NCBI GenBank assembly: GCA_035552155.1
Contig: DASZLX010000031.1
Location: 62,001-126,000 of the forward strand
Source: DASXHY01 sp035552155
GTDB lineage: Bacteria > Verrucomicrobiota > Verrucomicrobiia > Limisphaerales > DASXHY01
DNA: 64,000 bases
Direction of reading: 5' to 3'
A program made the translations under genes and the position numbers. Of the stretch, positions 26,555 through 35,274 are shown one piece after another (position 1 is the first letter of the stretch; the number at the start of each line of letters is the position of its first letter). The notes under the pieces were generated by a model. That model did no database searches and had not been told where the DNA came from. It saw only the letters and a list, made by a program, of their open reading frames with translations.

Positions 26555-27097
26555 ATGTGGAAAATAATTGTTATTGCCGTGGCAGTTATCGTCGTCTTGT
26601 TCGTGGTCATCGTGGCCACACGGCCGGCGAATTTCAGGATGACGCGCACCAGCCGCATCTCCGCCCCCGTCGGTGTGGTGTTCGACAACATCAACGACCT
26701 GCACCGGTGGGAAGCATGGTCGCCGTGGGCAAAACTGGATCCCAACGCCAAAAACACCTTCGCGGGCCCAACGGCCGGGCCGGGTTCGTCCATGGAATGG
26801 GCGGGCAACAATAAAGTCGGCGCGGGCCGCATGACCATTCTCGAAAGCCGCCCGGGCGATGCCATTCGTATCAATCTCGAATTTTTCAGGCCGTTCAAGG
26901 CCACCAACCTCGCGGAGTTCACGTTCAAGCCTGAGGGTGATCAAACCGTGGTGACGTGGGCCATGTCGGGAAAAAATAATTTCATGAGCAAAGCCATCGG
27001 GTTGTTTATGGATTGCGACAAGATGGTCGGCGGCCAATTCGAACAAGGCCTCGCCAATCTCAATTCCGTGTCGCAGCAGGCCGTGGCGAAAAATTGA
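26555..27097 (+). CDS. Membrane-anchored SRPBCC (polyketide cyclase/START-like) protein
   Basis: 180 residues. One N-terminal membrane segment (about 3-23, IIVIAVAVIVVLFVVIVAT) is followed by an SRPBCC hydrophobic-pocket domain (FDNINDLHRWEAWSPW, GSSMEWAGNNKVGAGRM). Ligand is unknown. First of three genes (with an AHSA1-type and a VOC protein) often found together with ECF sigma factors. Confidence 0.85.
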   Translation: MWKIIVIAVAVIVVLFVVIVATRPANFRMTRTSRISAPVGVVFDNINDLHRWEAWSPWAKLDPNAKNTFAGPTAGPGSSMEWAGNNKVGAGRMTILESRPGDAIRINLEFFRPFKATNLAEFTFKPEGDQTVVTWAMSGKNNFMSKAIGLFMDCDKMVGGQFEQGLANLNSVSQQAVAKN

Positions 27098-27119
27098 ACT
27101 CAATAGGAAAGGGAACGTT

Positions 27120-27653
27120 ATGACAGCGACAATTGAATCAATACAGAAAAGTTCGGGACCCGGCCCGTTCATCATCTCTCGCACGTTCGCCGCGCCGCGC
27201 GAACTCGTGTGGAAAGCCTGGTCCGAGCGGCGCCGGCTGATGGCGTGGTTCGGCCCGAAAGGATTCACCATGCCGGCGGCGAAAATGGATTTTCGGCCCG
27301 GCGGCAGTTTTCACTATTGCATGGCTTCCTCGGACGGCACGGAAATGTGGGGTAAATTTGTGTATCATGAAATTGTCGCGCCGGAGAAAATCGTTCTGGT
27401 CAATTCCTTCTCGGACGAGGATGGCGGAATCACCCGCCATCCAATGAGCGCCACCTGGCCGCTGGAGATGCTTTCGACATTTACACTGGCCGGGGAGAAT
27501 GGCCGCACGACCGCCACGGTGCATTGGGTGCCGTGGAATGCCACGGATGCCGAGTGCAAAACATTTGACGCCGCTCACGAAGGGATGAAACAGGGTTGGA
27601 CCGGCACGTTCGATCAACTGGCCGCATATCTGGCCCTGGCGCTGACAGAGTGA
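27120..27653 (+). CDS. AHSA1-type SRPBCC domain protein
   Basis: 177 residues with the AHSA1/activator-of-Hsp90-like SRPBCC fold: the opening FIISRTFAAPRELVWKAWSE, GPKGFTMPAAKMDFRPGG, EKIVLVNSFSDEDGG and a C-terminal helix GMKQGWTGTFDQLAAYL are the family pattern. Cytosolic. Substrate or partner unknown. 22 bases after the preceding SRPBCC gene. Confidence 0.88.
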   Translation: MTATIESIQKSSGPGPFIISRTFAAPRELVWKAWSERRRLMAWFGPKGFTMPAAKMDFRPGGSFHYCMASSDGTEMWGKFVYHEIVAPEKIVLVNSFSDEDGGITRHPMSATWPLEMLSTFTLAGENGRTTATVHWVPWNATDAECKTFDAAHEGMKQGWTGTFDQLAAYLALALTE

Positions 27654-27713
27654 CTCGCGCGAGCATTTTGGGCTGTGGCGATCCTCCGCCATTAATGACA
27701 AAATAAAACAGCG

Positions 27714-28205
27714 ATGCAAAAAATTAATCCATTTCTCTGGTTCAACGGCGACGCCGAACCGGCGGCAAAGTTTTACACCTCCATTTTCAAAAAATCGAAA
27801 ATCAGAAAGATCTCTCGCTATGACGCAGCGACGGCGAAAGCTTGTGGCCAACCGGCTGGTTCCGTCATGACGATCGAGTTTGAATTGGAAGGGCAGAAGT
27901 TCATCGCCCTCAACGGCGGGCCGCAGTTTAAATTCAATGAATCCGTGTCGTTCGTGGTGAATTGCAAAACGCAGGCGGAGCTGGATCGCTATTGGAAAAA
28001 GCTTTCCGCCGGCGGCCAGGAGGTGGCGTGCGGCTGGCTCAAGGACAAATATGGTCTGTCCTGGCAGATCGTGCCCGAAATTATCGGGGACCTATTGAGC
28101 GGCAAGGACCCCGCGAAGTCGGCGCGGGTCATGCAGGCCGTGATGAAAATGGTCAAGCTCGATATCAAGACCTTGAAAGCCGCTTACGCAGGAAAAGTAA
28201 AATAG
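27714..28205 (+). CDS. VOC-family (PhnB-like) protein
   Basis: 163 residues opening KINPFLWFNGDAEPAAKFY, followed by SIFKKSKI and an ending in KDKYGLSWQIVPEIIGDLL, the pattern of the PhnB/3-demethylubiquinone-like VOC family. It probably binds a small ligand or metal; the actual reaction is not known for most members. Confidence 0.88.
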   Translation: MQKINPFLWFNGDAEPAAKFYTSIFKKSKIRKISRYDAATAKACGQPAGSVMTIEFELEGQKFIALNGGPQFKFNESVSFVVNCKTQAELDRYWKKLSAGGQEVACGWLKDKYGLSWQIVPEIIGDLLSGKDPAKSARVMQAVMKMVKLDIKTLKAAYAGKVK

Positions 28206-28275
28206 TTTGGAAATGCCGCCGGAATTCTTTACCAACAATAATATCACCGGAAATTAAAACCAAAACGAGGCAACC

Positions 28276-29442
28276 ATGAGCAAAATACGATTGTTGGTAG
28301 GCACAAAAAAAGGCGCCTTTGTCATCACTTCCGACGGTAAACGCAAACAGTGGGACGTCAGCGGGCCGCATTTTGCCGGCTGGGAAATTTATCACCTGAA
28401 AGGTTCGCCGGTGAATCCGGACCGGATTTACGCCTCGCAAAGCAGCGGATGGTTCGGGCAAATCATCCAACGCTCGGATGACGGCGGCAAAACCTGGACG
28501 CCTCCGGGCAGCAGTCCGGAAGAATTGCAGGGTGCGGAAGGCATGCCGCGCGGCGAGAGCAACAAATTCGTTTATGAAGGCACGGTGGGAACTCACAAAT
28601 GGTACGACGGCACGCAACATCCGTGGGAATTCAAGCGCATCTGGCACCTCGAGCCCTCGCTGACCGACCCGGAAACCGCTTATGCGGGTGCAGAGGATGC
28701 GGCGATTTTCAAGACGGTCGATGGTGGCCGGACCTGGAAGGAATTGCCGGGATTGCGCGGCGCAAAAGGGAATTTGTGGCAGCCGGGCGCTGGTGGCATG
28801 GCCGTGCACACCATTCTTTTGGACCGCACCAACCCGAATCGAATTTATGTCGCCATCTCAGCCGCAGGCGCATTTCGCACCGACGACGGCGGCAAAACGT
28901 GGAAGCCGATCAACAAAGGTTTAAAATCGCCCTATGAACTTCCCGATCCGGATGCCGAAGTGGGCCATTGCGTGCATCGCATCGCCATGAATCCCGCGCG
29001 TCCGGACGTCTTGTTCATGCAGAAGCACTGGGATGTGTTGCGCACGGACAACGCCGGTGAACTTTGGAAAGATGTCGGCGAAAACCTGCCCTCCGACTTC
29101 GGTTTCCCCATCGATGTCCATGCGCACGAGCCGAACACCGTTTATGTTGTGCCCATCAAAAGCGATTCGGAGCACTATCCGCCGGAGGGAAAATTGCGCG
29201 TGTTCCGCAGTCGCTCGGGCGGCAACGAATGGGAAGGCCTGACGAAAGGCCTGCCGCAAAAAGATTGCTACGTGAACGTGCTGCGCGACGCGATGGCAGT
29301 GGATTCGCTCGAACCGTGCGGGATTTATTTCGGTACCACCGGTGGCCAGGTTTATGCCTCGGCGGGCAGCGGCGATTCCTGGGACGCAGTCGTGCGGGAT
29401 TTGCCGCCGGTGTATTCCGTGGAAGTGCAAACCTTGCCATGA
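28276..29442 (+). CDS. BNR/WD40-like beta-propeller (sialidase-like) protein
   Basis: 388 residues with at least four BNR-type Asp-box repeats (SDDGGKTWTPP, TVDGGRTWKELPG, TDDGGKTWKPIN and a degenerate last copy SAGSGDSWDAV) indicating a beta-propeller. There is no signal peptide, so it may be cytosolic despite the sialidase-like fold. Its TGA overlaps the ATG of the MoaD-like gene, implying a joint function. Enzymatic activity is not demonstrable from sequence. Confidence 0.85.
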   Translation: MSKIRLLVGTKKGAFVITSDGKRKQWDVSGPHFAGWEIYHLKGSPVNPDRIYASQSSGWFGQIIQRSDDGGKTWTPPGSSPEELQGAEGMPRGESNKFVYEGTVGTHKWYDGTQHPWEFKRIWHLEPSLTDPETAYAGAEDAAIFKTVDGGRTWKELPGLRGAKGNLWQPGAGGMAVHTILLDRTNPNRIYVAISAAGAFRTDDGGKTWKPINKGLKSPYELPDPDAEVGHCVHRIAMNPARPDVLFMQKHWDVLRTDNAGELWKDVGENLPSDFGFPIDVHAHEPNTVYVVPIKSDSEHYPPEGKLRVFRSRSGGNEWEGLTKGLPQKDCYVNVLRDAMAVDSLEPCGIYFGTTGGQVYASAGSGDSWDAVVRDLPPVYSVEVQTLP

Positions 29443-29735
29443 TACGTGTCGTAATGCCATTTCATCTGCGGAAACTGGCACAGGTCGAGGGCGAGATGGA
29501 ACTTGAAGTGCCCGCGCCGGTAACGGTGCGCTCGGTCCTGAATGCGCTGGAGGCAAGATTTCCGGTGTTGAAAGGCACTTTGCGCGATCACGTCACGTTG
29601 AAGCGGCGGCCCTTCATCCGATTTTTCGCGTGCAAGGAAGATTTATCGCTCGAGCCGACGGACACACCGCTGCCGGAAGAGGTGGTGAGCGGTAAAGAGC
29701 CATTTCTCATCATCGGAGCCATGGCGGGCGGGTAG
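29439..29735 (+). CDS. MoaD/ThiS-family ubiquitin-like protein
   Basis: 98 residues ending IIGAMAGG; the C-terminal Gly-Gly is the hallmark of MoaD/ThiS sulfur carriers, which are adenylylated and thiocarboxylated there. The beta-grasp fold is supported by VRVVMPFHLRKLAQ-like start and VTVRSVLNALEARFP. The start ATG overlaps the stop of the BNR gene by four bases (ATGA). No MoeB/ThiF partner is adjacent, so its acceptor pathway is unknown. Confidence 0.85.
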   Translation: MIRVVMPFHLRKLAQVEGEMELEVPAPVTVRSVLNALEARFPVLKGTLRDHVTLKRRPFIRFFACKEDLSLEPTDTPLPEEVVSGKEPFLIIGAMAGG

Positions 29736-29797
29736 GAAGAAGTTAAAGAGTCGATGAATTGAAGAGTCAACCGATAATCACAACACACTGACAACCT

Positions 29798-30250
29798 ATG
29801 GATACCAATACGGGAAGTGCTTCAAGTCAACCGGGCGGCAAATCTTTCACACGCTTTTTTCCGCATATTGCGCGCGTGCTGCTGGGGTTGCTGTTTTTAC
29901 TGTTTGGATTGAATGGTTTTTTTAATTTCATCCCTCAGCCAAAGGATGTGCCGCAAAACCTCATGACGATTGGCATGGCGCTGAAACAAGCCGGCTTCAT
30001 GGATGTGGTTTCCGGCGTCGAAGTGTTGGTCGCCGTCTTGTTCCTGATCAATCGCTTTGTGCCGCTCGGACTGGCATTGCTCGCACCTATACTCGTGGCC
30101 ATCCTTACCTTCCACATTTACACCTCGCCCTCGATGATCGTCCCCGGCGTTGTCTGCACCTTGCTGGAGCTATATCTCGCGTGGTCCTATCGAAAGGTGT
30201 TTTGTCCAATGCTCGCCGCGAAAGTGTCGCCGGGCGGAAATTGTGGATAA
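29798..30250 (+). CDS. DoxX-like membrane protein
   Basis: 150 residues with four hydrophobic segments (about 23-42, 62-85, 88-108 and 113-133) and the DoxX-type sequence RVLLGLLFLLFGLNGFFNF. DoxX-family proteins are small inner-membrane proteins linked to redox or stress functions; the exact role here is unknown. Confidence 0.82.
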   Translation: MDTNTGSASSQPGGKSFTRFFPHIARVLLGLLFLLFGLNGFFNFIPQPKDVPQNLMTIGMALKQAGFMDVVSGVEVLVAVLFLINRFVPLGLALLAPILVAILTFHIYTSPSMIVPGVVCTLLELYLAWSYRKVFCPMLAAKVSPGGNCG

Positions 30251-30352
30251 CCCTTTGAATAAAGGGTGAATAAAAATGAGCACATTTTTCTCGTGAAAAC
30301 ATTGCTTCGTAAATCAATATGAGAGAAATGCAAACAGCAGAAAGGCGAACGG

Positions 30353-31003
30353 ATGGCTACTGAAGAACGAGTGCTTTGTTTTGAAAGAAAACTCCTGGAG
30401 AATCTGGGCGTATTCCAGGGTCTGAGCCTCGAGATAAATAAATTTTTGCCCGTCGTGACGTCCTCGAAAAATATTCTATACCGCAATCGCAGCGAGGCCG
30501 AACTCGACCGGCGTTACAAGCAACTCATCCCTTACGTTTTAATCATCTGCAATGATCGCATCCTGCGCTATCGGCGGGGAAAAGGCGGAGGAGAGACACG
30601 CTTGCACGGCCTCTACTCGGTCGGAGTCGGTGGTCACATTTCGGAGGAGGATAACGGTCTCTTCACTCAGGCTGTCGGTTATACCGAAAGCATGCGGCGC
30701 GAGTTGATGGAAGAAGTGGCCATCGGCGACGCCAAAGAAGCGGCGGTCGCAGTGATCAATGATGACAGCACGGACGTCGGCTACGTGCATTTTGGAGTGG
30801 TGCACGTGATGTATGTCGAAAACGAAGATGTGGCCGGTCGTCGTAGCGGCATTGTGGCCCCGGAATTCGTGCCGATCGCCGACGCAATAAAAGCCGGTTC
30901 GGAATACGAGTCATGGTCGCGCTTCTGCCTGGAGCAATTGAACGTGCTGGTGGCCAAAGCCGCAGCGGCGGGAGTCGAAGGGTTGCAGCGGATGGCGAAG
31001 TGA
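30353..31003 (+). CDS. Nudix-like predicted phosphoesterase
   Basis: 216 residues. The central part (about 85-140) contains SVGVGGHIS and, after an insertion, RRELMEEVAI, together forming an interrupted Nudix box with the REL-x-EE core (GVGGH...E...RELMEEV). This resembles a predicted phosphoesterase branch of the Nudix superfamily rather than a standard MutT enzyme. Substrate unknown. It stands alone. Confidence 0.78.
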   Translation: MATEERVLCFERKLLENLGVFQGLSLEINKFLPVVTSSKNILYRNRSEAELDRRYKQLIPYVLIICNDRILRYRRGKGGGETRLHGLYSVGVGGHISEEDNGLFTQAVGYTESMRRELMEEVAIGDAKEAAVAVINDDSTDVGYVHFGVVHVMYVENEDVAGRRSGIVAPEFVPIADAIKAGSEYESWSRFCLEQLNVLVAKAAAAGVEGLQRMAK

Positions 31004-31062
31004 GTTGGCGGCACTCAGGATGGTGTAAATTCTGTGAGCGAACTCGCACTTTGCCCGGAACC

Positions 31063-31084
31063 GGAGCGCCGACTTGTAGTCGGC
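31063..31084. repeat. Dispersed repeat, family B, copy 2
   Basis: Unit beginning GGAGCGCCGACT, matching 20 of 22 bases of the unit at 3717-3738. Confidence 0.6.
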
Positions 31085-31122
31085 TTACCCCTTGAAAACC
31101 AACTTGCCCAATTTTTTGTAAC

Positions 31123-31172
31123 GCTGGAACAACTTCCCCGTCTCCCATTGAATGGGAAAGGGCAGGGGTGAG
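31123..31172. repeat. Dispersed repeat, family E, copy 1
   Basis: GCTGGAACAACTT followed by a CCCATtGAATGGG palindrome and AGGGGTGA. The same order of elements occurs at 43369-43418 with the 13-base opening block identical. Confidence 0.55.
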
Positions 31173-31256
31173 CTGCTTTTCGTAGGAGGTTTTCTCAGTT
31201 CCGCTTAGCCACCTTTTTCTCGGCAGACCCGCACGCGCCCCTTATAGTTCGGGCGA

Positions 31257-32567
31257 GTGAACCAGTCCGAGGCAAAACCGCAGCACGAGGTTTCCCACGT
31301 GGTCGAGCATCTCTTCCGCCACGAAGGCGCGAAAATGGTGGCGACTTTGACGGGTATTTTCGGAGTCGAGCATCTCAATCTCGCCGAAGACGTCGTGCAG
31401 GAAGCGTTGGCCCGGGCATTGCAAACCTGGCCCTTTTACGGCGTGCCGGAGAATCCCGCGGCCTGGATCATGCGCGCCTCCCGCAATCTCGCTCTCGACG
31501 TCGTGCGGCGACAAAAAGTTTTTCGCGATAAAGAGGCTGAAATTGTCCGGCGCATGGACCGCCCCGAGGCGCCGCCGGACGAAACCGTTTTTCTCGATCA
31601 GGAAATCGCGGATGACCGCCTGCGCATGATGTTCGTGTGCTGTCATCCCGTGGTGCCTGCCGAGGCGCAGGTGGCGCTCGCATTGAATACATTGTGCGGA
31701 TTCAGTGTTACGGAAATCAGCCGCGCATTTTTGACCACCGACGCCGCCATCGCGAAACGCCTCACTCGCGCCAAACAAAAAATCCGCGACGCCAAAGTCC
31801 CTTTTGAAATCCCGGCGGGCGAGGAATTGGCGCGGCGATTGGACGCCGTGTTGACCTCGCTTTATTTGCTGTTCAACGAAGGTTACAAGGCCTCCAGTGG
31901 CGAGAAACTCGTGCGGGAGGAAGTCTGTCAGGAAGCGATTCGATTGACCGGTTTGCTCGTGGCGCATCCCGCCGGAAACCGCCCCGCGCCCCACGCGCTG
32001 ATGGCTTTGATGTTGTTGAACGCCGCGCGTATTCCGGCGCGGGTGGATGATCAGGGCAACCTGCTGCGGCTCCAGGAACAGGACCGCGCGAAATGGGACC
32101 AGCGCATGATCGCCCGCGGGATGTTTCATTTCGCGCAATCGGCCGTTGGCGATGAACTGACCGAATATCATCTCCAGGCCGGCATCGCGGCGATCCATTG
32201 CGCCGCGAAGGATTATGATTCTACTGAATGGGCGCAAATCCTGTCCCTGTACGATCGCTTGATGGAAATGGATAACTCACCGGTGGTGGCGTTGAACCGC
32301 GCCATCGTGATAGCCAACATTTATGGCCCGCAAGCCGGCCTGAAGGCGGTGAAGGCCATCGAGGGCCTCGGCAAGCTGGAATCTTATTATTTGCTCTATG
32401 CCGCGCTGGGCGAATTTGAGGAGCGGTTGAATCATTTTCCGGCTGCGGCGGCGCATTTCCAGAAAGCGATGGATTTGGCCGAGTTGAAATCCGAGAAAGA
32501 GTTCCTCGGTAGGAGGCTGCAGGCTTGTGAAAGCATTGGCACGGCGGGAGCGAAACGAGGAAGCTGA
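31257..32567 (+). CDS. ECF sigma factor with long TPR-like C-terminal extension (ECF42-like)
   Basis: 436 residues from GTG 31257. Sigma region 2 is at about 15-80 (AEDVVQEALARALQTWP, PAAWIMRASRNLALDVVRR) and region 4 at about 125-175 (ALNTLCGFSVTEISRAFLTTDAAIAKRLTRAKQKI). The remaining 250 residues form the helical DUF6596-type extension (LLFNEGYKA, VALNRAIVIAN, ALGEFEERL) typical of the ECF42-like group, where it replaces an anti-sigma factor as regulator. Those sigma factors usually adjoin a DGPF/YCII-domain gene, which I do not see here; AHSA1 and VOC genes lie 3-4 kb upstream. Confidence 0.9.
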   Translation: MNQSEAKPQHEVSHVVEHLFRHEGAKMVATLTGIFGVEHLNLAEDVVQEALARALQTWPFYGVPENPAAWIMRASRNLALDVVRRQKVFRDKEAEIVRRMDRPEAPPDETVFLDQEIADDRLRMMFVCCHPVVPAEAQVALALNTLCGFSVTEISRAFLTTDAAIAKRLTRAKQKIRDAKVPFEIPAGEELARRLDAVLTSLYLLFNEGYKASSGEKLVREEVCQEAIRLTGLLVAHPAGNRPAPHALMALMLLNAARIPARVDDQGNLLRLQEQDRAKWDQRMIARGMFHFAQSAVGDELTEYHLQAGIAAIHCAAKDYDSTEWAQILSLYDRLMEMDNSPVVALNRAIVIANIYGPQAGLKAVKAIEGLGKLESYYLLYAALGEFEERLNHFPAAAAHFQKAMDLAELKSEKEFLGRRLQACESIGTAGAKRGS

Positions 32568-32667
32568 GCGGCACGGTCGCGGCTCTCCAAATCCCTGACA
32601 GAAATCCTTTCGTTTCCTAATTGCGCGGGGGTCTTTAATCCGCGGTCTCTCGCCTTTTTGTTTATTT

Positions 32668-33921
32668 GTGAAACGAAAATTTGCTAAATATGGCGAGTCT
32701 GCTAATCGTATTCTGGTGAACTTTTTCGTCCAACGCAGCGACCTGCGCGACCTTTATGACAAGGTCGCCGCCGGGGAACGCATCTCTGAGGCCGACGCGC
32801 TGCGCCTGTTTGAATCCAAAGATCTGAACGCCATCGGCGCCATCGCCGATCTCGTCCGGCAAAAAAAAGCCGGCAACCGCGCCAGTTACATCGTCAACCG
32901 CTACGTCAATTACTCCAATTATTGCATCCTCTCGTGCCAGTTCTGCTCCTTTGCGCGCAAGAAGCGCGATGCGGATGGGTTTGAATTCACCATTCCGCAA
33001 ATTGTGGAAAAGGCGCGCGAAGCGTTGAAGCTCGGCATCACCGAATTGCACATCGTGGGCGGGTTGCACCCCTCGCTGCCGTTTAGTTATTACACCGACA
33101 TGCTGAAAGCCCTGCGGGAGTTGAACGCTCCCGGGAGCGCCGGCGTCCCGCCGGCAAGTTTGTCTGATGAAAACACTGACGTTCGTCACCGGAACGCCGG
33201 TGTTCCCCGATTGCACCTGAAATGCTTCACGGCCATTGAAATTCTCCACCTCGCGTGGCTCGCGAAAAAATCCGTCGAGGAAACGTTGCGCGAATTGAAA
33301 GCGGCGGGATTGGATTCCCTCACCGGCGGCGGCGCCGAAATTTTTCGCAAGGAAGTGCGGTCCGCCATTGCGCGCGGAAAAGAATCCGCCGACGAATATC
33401 TCGACGTGCACCGCACCTGGCACAAAATGGGCGGACGCAGCACCTGCACCATGCTTTACGGCCATGTCGAGTCGCTCGCCGACCGCGTGGATCACCTGCG
33501 CCAATTGCGCGCGTTGCAGGACGAGACCCATGGCTTCGTCGGCTTCGTGCCGCTCGCCTATCATCCGCAGGACAACGACATCCCGGTTGAACATGCGCCG
33601 ACTGGTTTCGATTCATTGCGCACCGTCGCCATCAGCCGCATTTTTCTCGATAATTTTGATCACATCACGGCGTATTGGGTCGGCATGGGCATGAAACTCG
33701 CCCAGGTGGCGTTGAGTTACGGCGCGGATGATTTGCACGGCACGATTATCGAAGAGCATATTTTTCACATGGCCGGTGCCACGTCGCCGCAACTGCAAAC
33801 CGAAGCCGAAATGGTCAAAGCCATCCGCGAAGCCGGGCGGACGCCGGTGCAGCGTGATACGTTTTACCAGCCGATTCGAGTCCTGGAAGAGCGCCTTTGT
33901 GCCGAGGCGTCTTTGTCTTAA
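32668..33921 (+). CDS. mqnE: Aminofutalosine synthase (MqnE) with an in-frame palindromic-element insertion
   Basis: 417 residues, GTG start. Radical-SAM enzyme of the futalosine menaquinone pathway. The cluster motif CxxxCxxC appears in NYCILSCQFCSF, and LHIVGGLHPSLPF, LKCFTAIEILHLA, LDSLTGGGAEIF, YGHVES and FVPLAYHPQDNDI are MqnE signatures. Between LRELNA and HLKCF the family normally has only a few residues, but here about 25 extra (GSAGVPPAS ... RNAGVPR) are encoded by a palindromic repeat at 33133-33207. The insertion keeps the frame and falls at a surface loop position before a conserved strand. No other mqn gene is in the window. Confidence 0.92.
   Translation: MKRKFAKYGESANRILVNFFVQRSDLRDLYDKVAAGERISEADALRLFESKDLNAIGAIADLVRQKKAGNRASYIVNRYVNYSNYCILSCQFCSFARKKRDADGFEFTIPQIVEKAREALKLGITELHIVGGLHPSLPFSYYTDMLKALRELNAPGSAGVPPASLSDENTDVRHRNAGVPRLHLKCFTAIEILHLAWLAKKSVEETLRELKAAGLDSLTGGGAEIFRKEVRSAIARGKESADEYLDVHRTWHKMGGRSTCTMLYGHVESLADRVDHLRQLRALQDETHGFVGFVPLAYHPQDNDIPVEHAPTGFDSLRTVAISRIFLDNFDHITAYWVGMGMKLAQVALSYGADDLHGTIIEEHIFHMAGATSPQLQTEAEMVKAIREAGRTPVQRDTFYQPIRVLEERLCAEASLS
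33133..33207. repeat. Palindromic element, family F, inserted within mqnE
   Basis: Left end GGGAGCGCCGGCGTCCC, right end GGAACGCCGGTGTTCCC, imperfect inverted repeats around a 41-base centre; 75 bp, exactly 25 codons. The first 24 bases match 39784-39807 in 23 positions, showing that it is a dispersed element rather than part of the gene family. Confidence 0.8.
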
Positions 33922-33938
33922 AAGTCCCGGGCGCTTTC

Positions 33939-35204
33939 CTACATCGCCTTTAATGCCGCGATGACTGGCAGCCGCGCGGCGCGAATTGCCGGCAGAAAAC
34001 TTCCCACCACTCCCACGACGATCGCGAAAATCATCCCCTCCGCCACCAGCAGCGGCGTCACGCGAAATTGAAAAATCACTTCGCTGAACGTGTTGAAACT
34101 GAGCGTGCCGAAATGCACCCCGAAGGCCACGCACAACCATTGCGCCAGCAACGCCAGCGCGCAGCCAATCACGCCGCCAATGCCCGCCAGGATCGCGCCT
34201 TCCAGATTGAAACTCGCCAGAATCACCCGCCGCCGAAATCCCAGCACGCGCAATGTGCCAATTTCCCGCGTCCTCGCGCCCACCGCCGCATACATCGTGT
34301 TCATGGCCGCAAACACCGCTCCGATGGACATCGCCACCGCCAAAAATGAGCCGAGGATCTTGATCGGCATCGCGGTGAGCGTTTGTTCCGCGTAATATTT
34401 CGTCTCAAAATCCGCGCGCAATGCCATCCGTTTGTCCGACTCGACGCGGTCGGCGAACGCGGGCGCGTCATTCGTGTTCGCTAGTCGCGCCAGCAGGCTG
34501 GAATAATTCTCGCGATCAAAAATCGACCGCGCCTCGTCGGCATCCATCCATATCTCGGAATCAAACGCGCTGTCGCTGCCGTCAAACCAGCCCACCACGG
34601 TCAGGTCGTTTCCGCCCGTGCGAAATTTCTGCCCGATGTCCGTGTCCGCAAACCGCCGCGCCATTTTCATGCTCACCACCGCTTCGCGTTTGCCCGGCGT
34701 GAACCATCGCCCCTGCGCCAGCTTCACCTGCGGGCGCAGTTCCTTGCCCATTGGCGTCACGCCGCGCATGGTCACGTTCGCCTCACCCGCGCCCTCGCGC
34801 CGCGGCAGATTGATGATCACCACCAGGTCGGCGGAAATGATCGGGCGCCCCTGCGCATCGCGCGCAATCTGCGGCAGATATTGAATCACCTTGTATTGCT
34901 CGCGCATCACCACGCTGCTCGATTCGGCGGTCGACCCCTTTCGTACAATCATGATGTTGCGCGGATCGCCGGTATTCGCGCTGGACCGTTCCAGACCTGC
35001 CGCCATCGCGTGCAACAAAATGAAAACCGTGACCACCAGCGCCACGCCCAGGATCGTCGCCGCCGTCGAGCGCCACCGAACTAGAACGCTTTTGAAATTA
35101 TAAGGCAGCGGAATCGGCGAGGTCGCGACCGCGTAGATGAGCCATAGCACATAGCCCGCGAATGCGAGTGGAAATACACCGAGAATGACGGTCACTGGAT
35201 TCAT
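33939..35204 (-). CDS. ABC transporter permease, FtsX/MacB type
   Basis: 421-residue permease with one N-terminal helix (about 8-28), a second near 47-68, a large extracytoplasmic MacB_PCD-like domain (about 85-280) and three C-terminal helices (about 290-315, 335-360, 385-410). GTLRVLGFRRRVILASFNLEGA is the typical FtsX/MacB C-terminal loop. Third component of an exporter with the next permease and ATPase; such systems move lipoproteins, peptides or antimicrobials, or act mechanically across the envelope. Confidence 0.9.
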   Translation of the reverse strand: MNPVTVILGVFPLAFAGYVLWLIYAVATSPIPLPYNFKSVLVRWRSTAATILGVALVVTVFILLHAMAAGLERSSANTGDPRNIMIVRKGSTAESSSVVMREQYKVIQYLPQIARDAQGRPIISADLVVIINLPRREGAGEANVTMRGVTPMGKELRPQVKLAQGRWFTPGKREAVVSMKMARRFADTDIGQKFRTGGNDLTVVGWFDGSDSAFDSEIWMDADEARSIFDRENYSSLLARLANTNDAPAFADRVESDKRMALRADFETKYYAEQTLTAMPIKILGSFLAVAMSIGAVFAAMNTMYAAVGARTREIGTLRVLGFRRRVILASFNLEGAILAGIGGVIGCALALLAQWLCVAFGVHFGTLSFNTFSEVIFQFRVTPLLVAEGMIFAIVVGVVGSFLPAIRAARLPVIAALKAM

Positions 35205-35214
35205 GGTCTAAAAT

Positions 35215-35274
35215 GCCAAATTCCAAACAGAGACAAACTCCCGCTTTTGTTGCTTGGAATTTGGAATTTTCATT
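35215..35274. repeat. Dispersed repeat, family D, copy 3
   Basis: Inverted AAATTCCAAA ... TTGGAATTT arms in the short gap between the two permease genes; same family as the elements at 17.7 and 20.9 kb. Confidence 0.5.
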
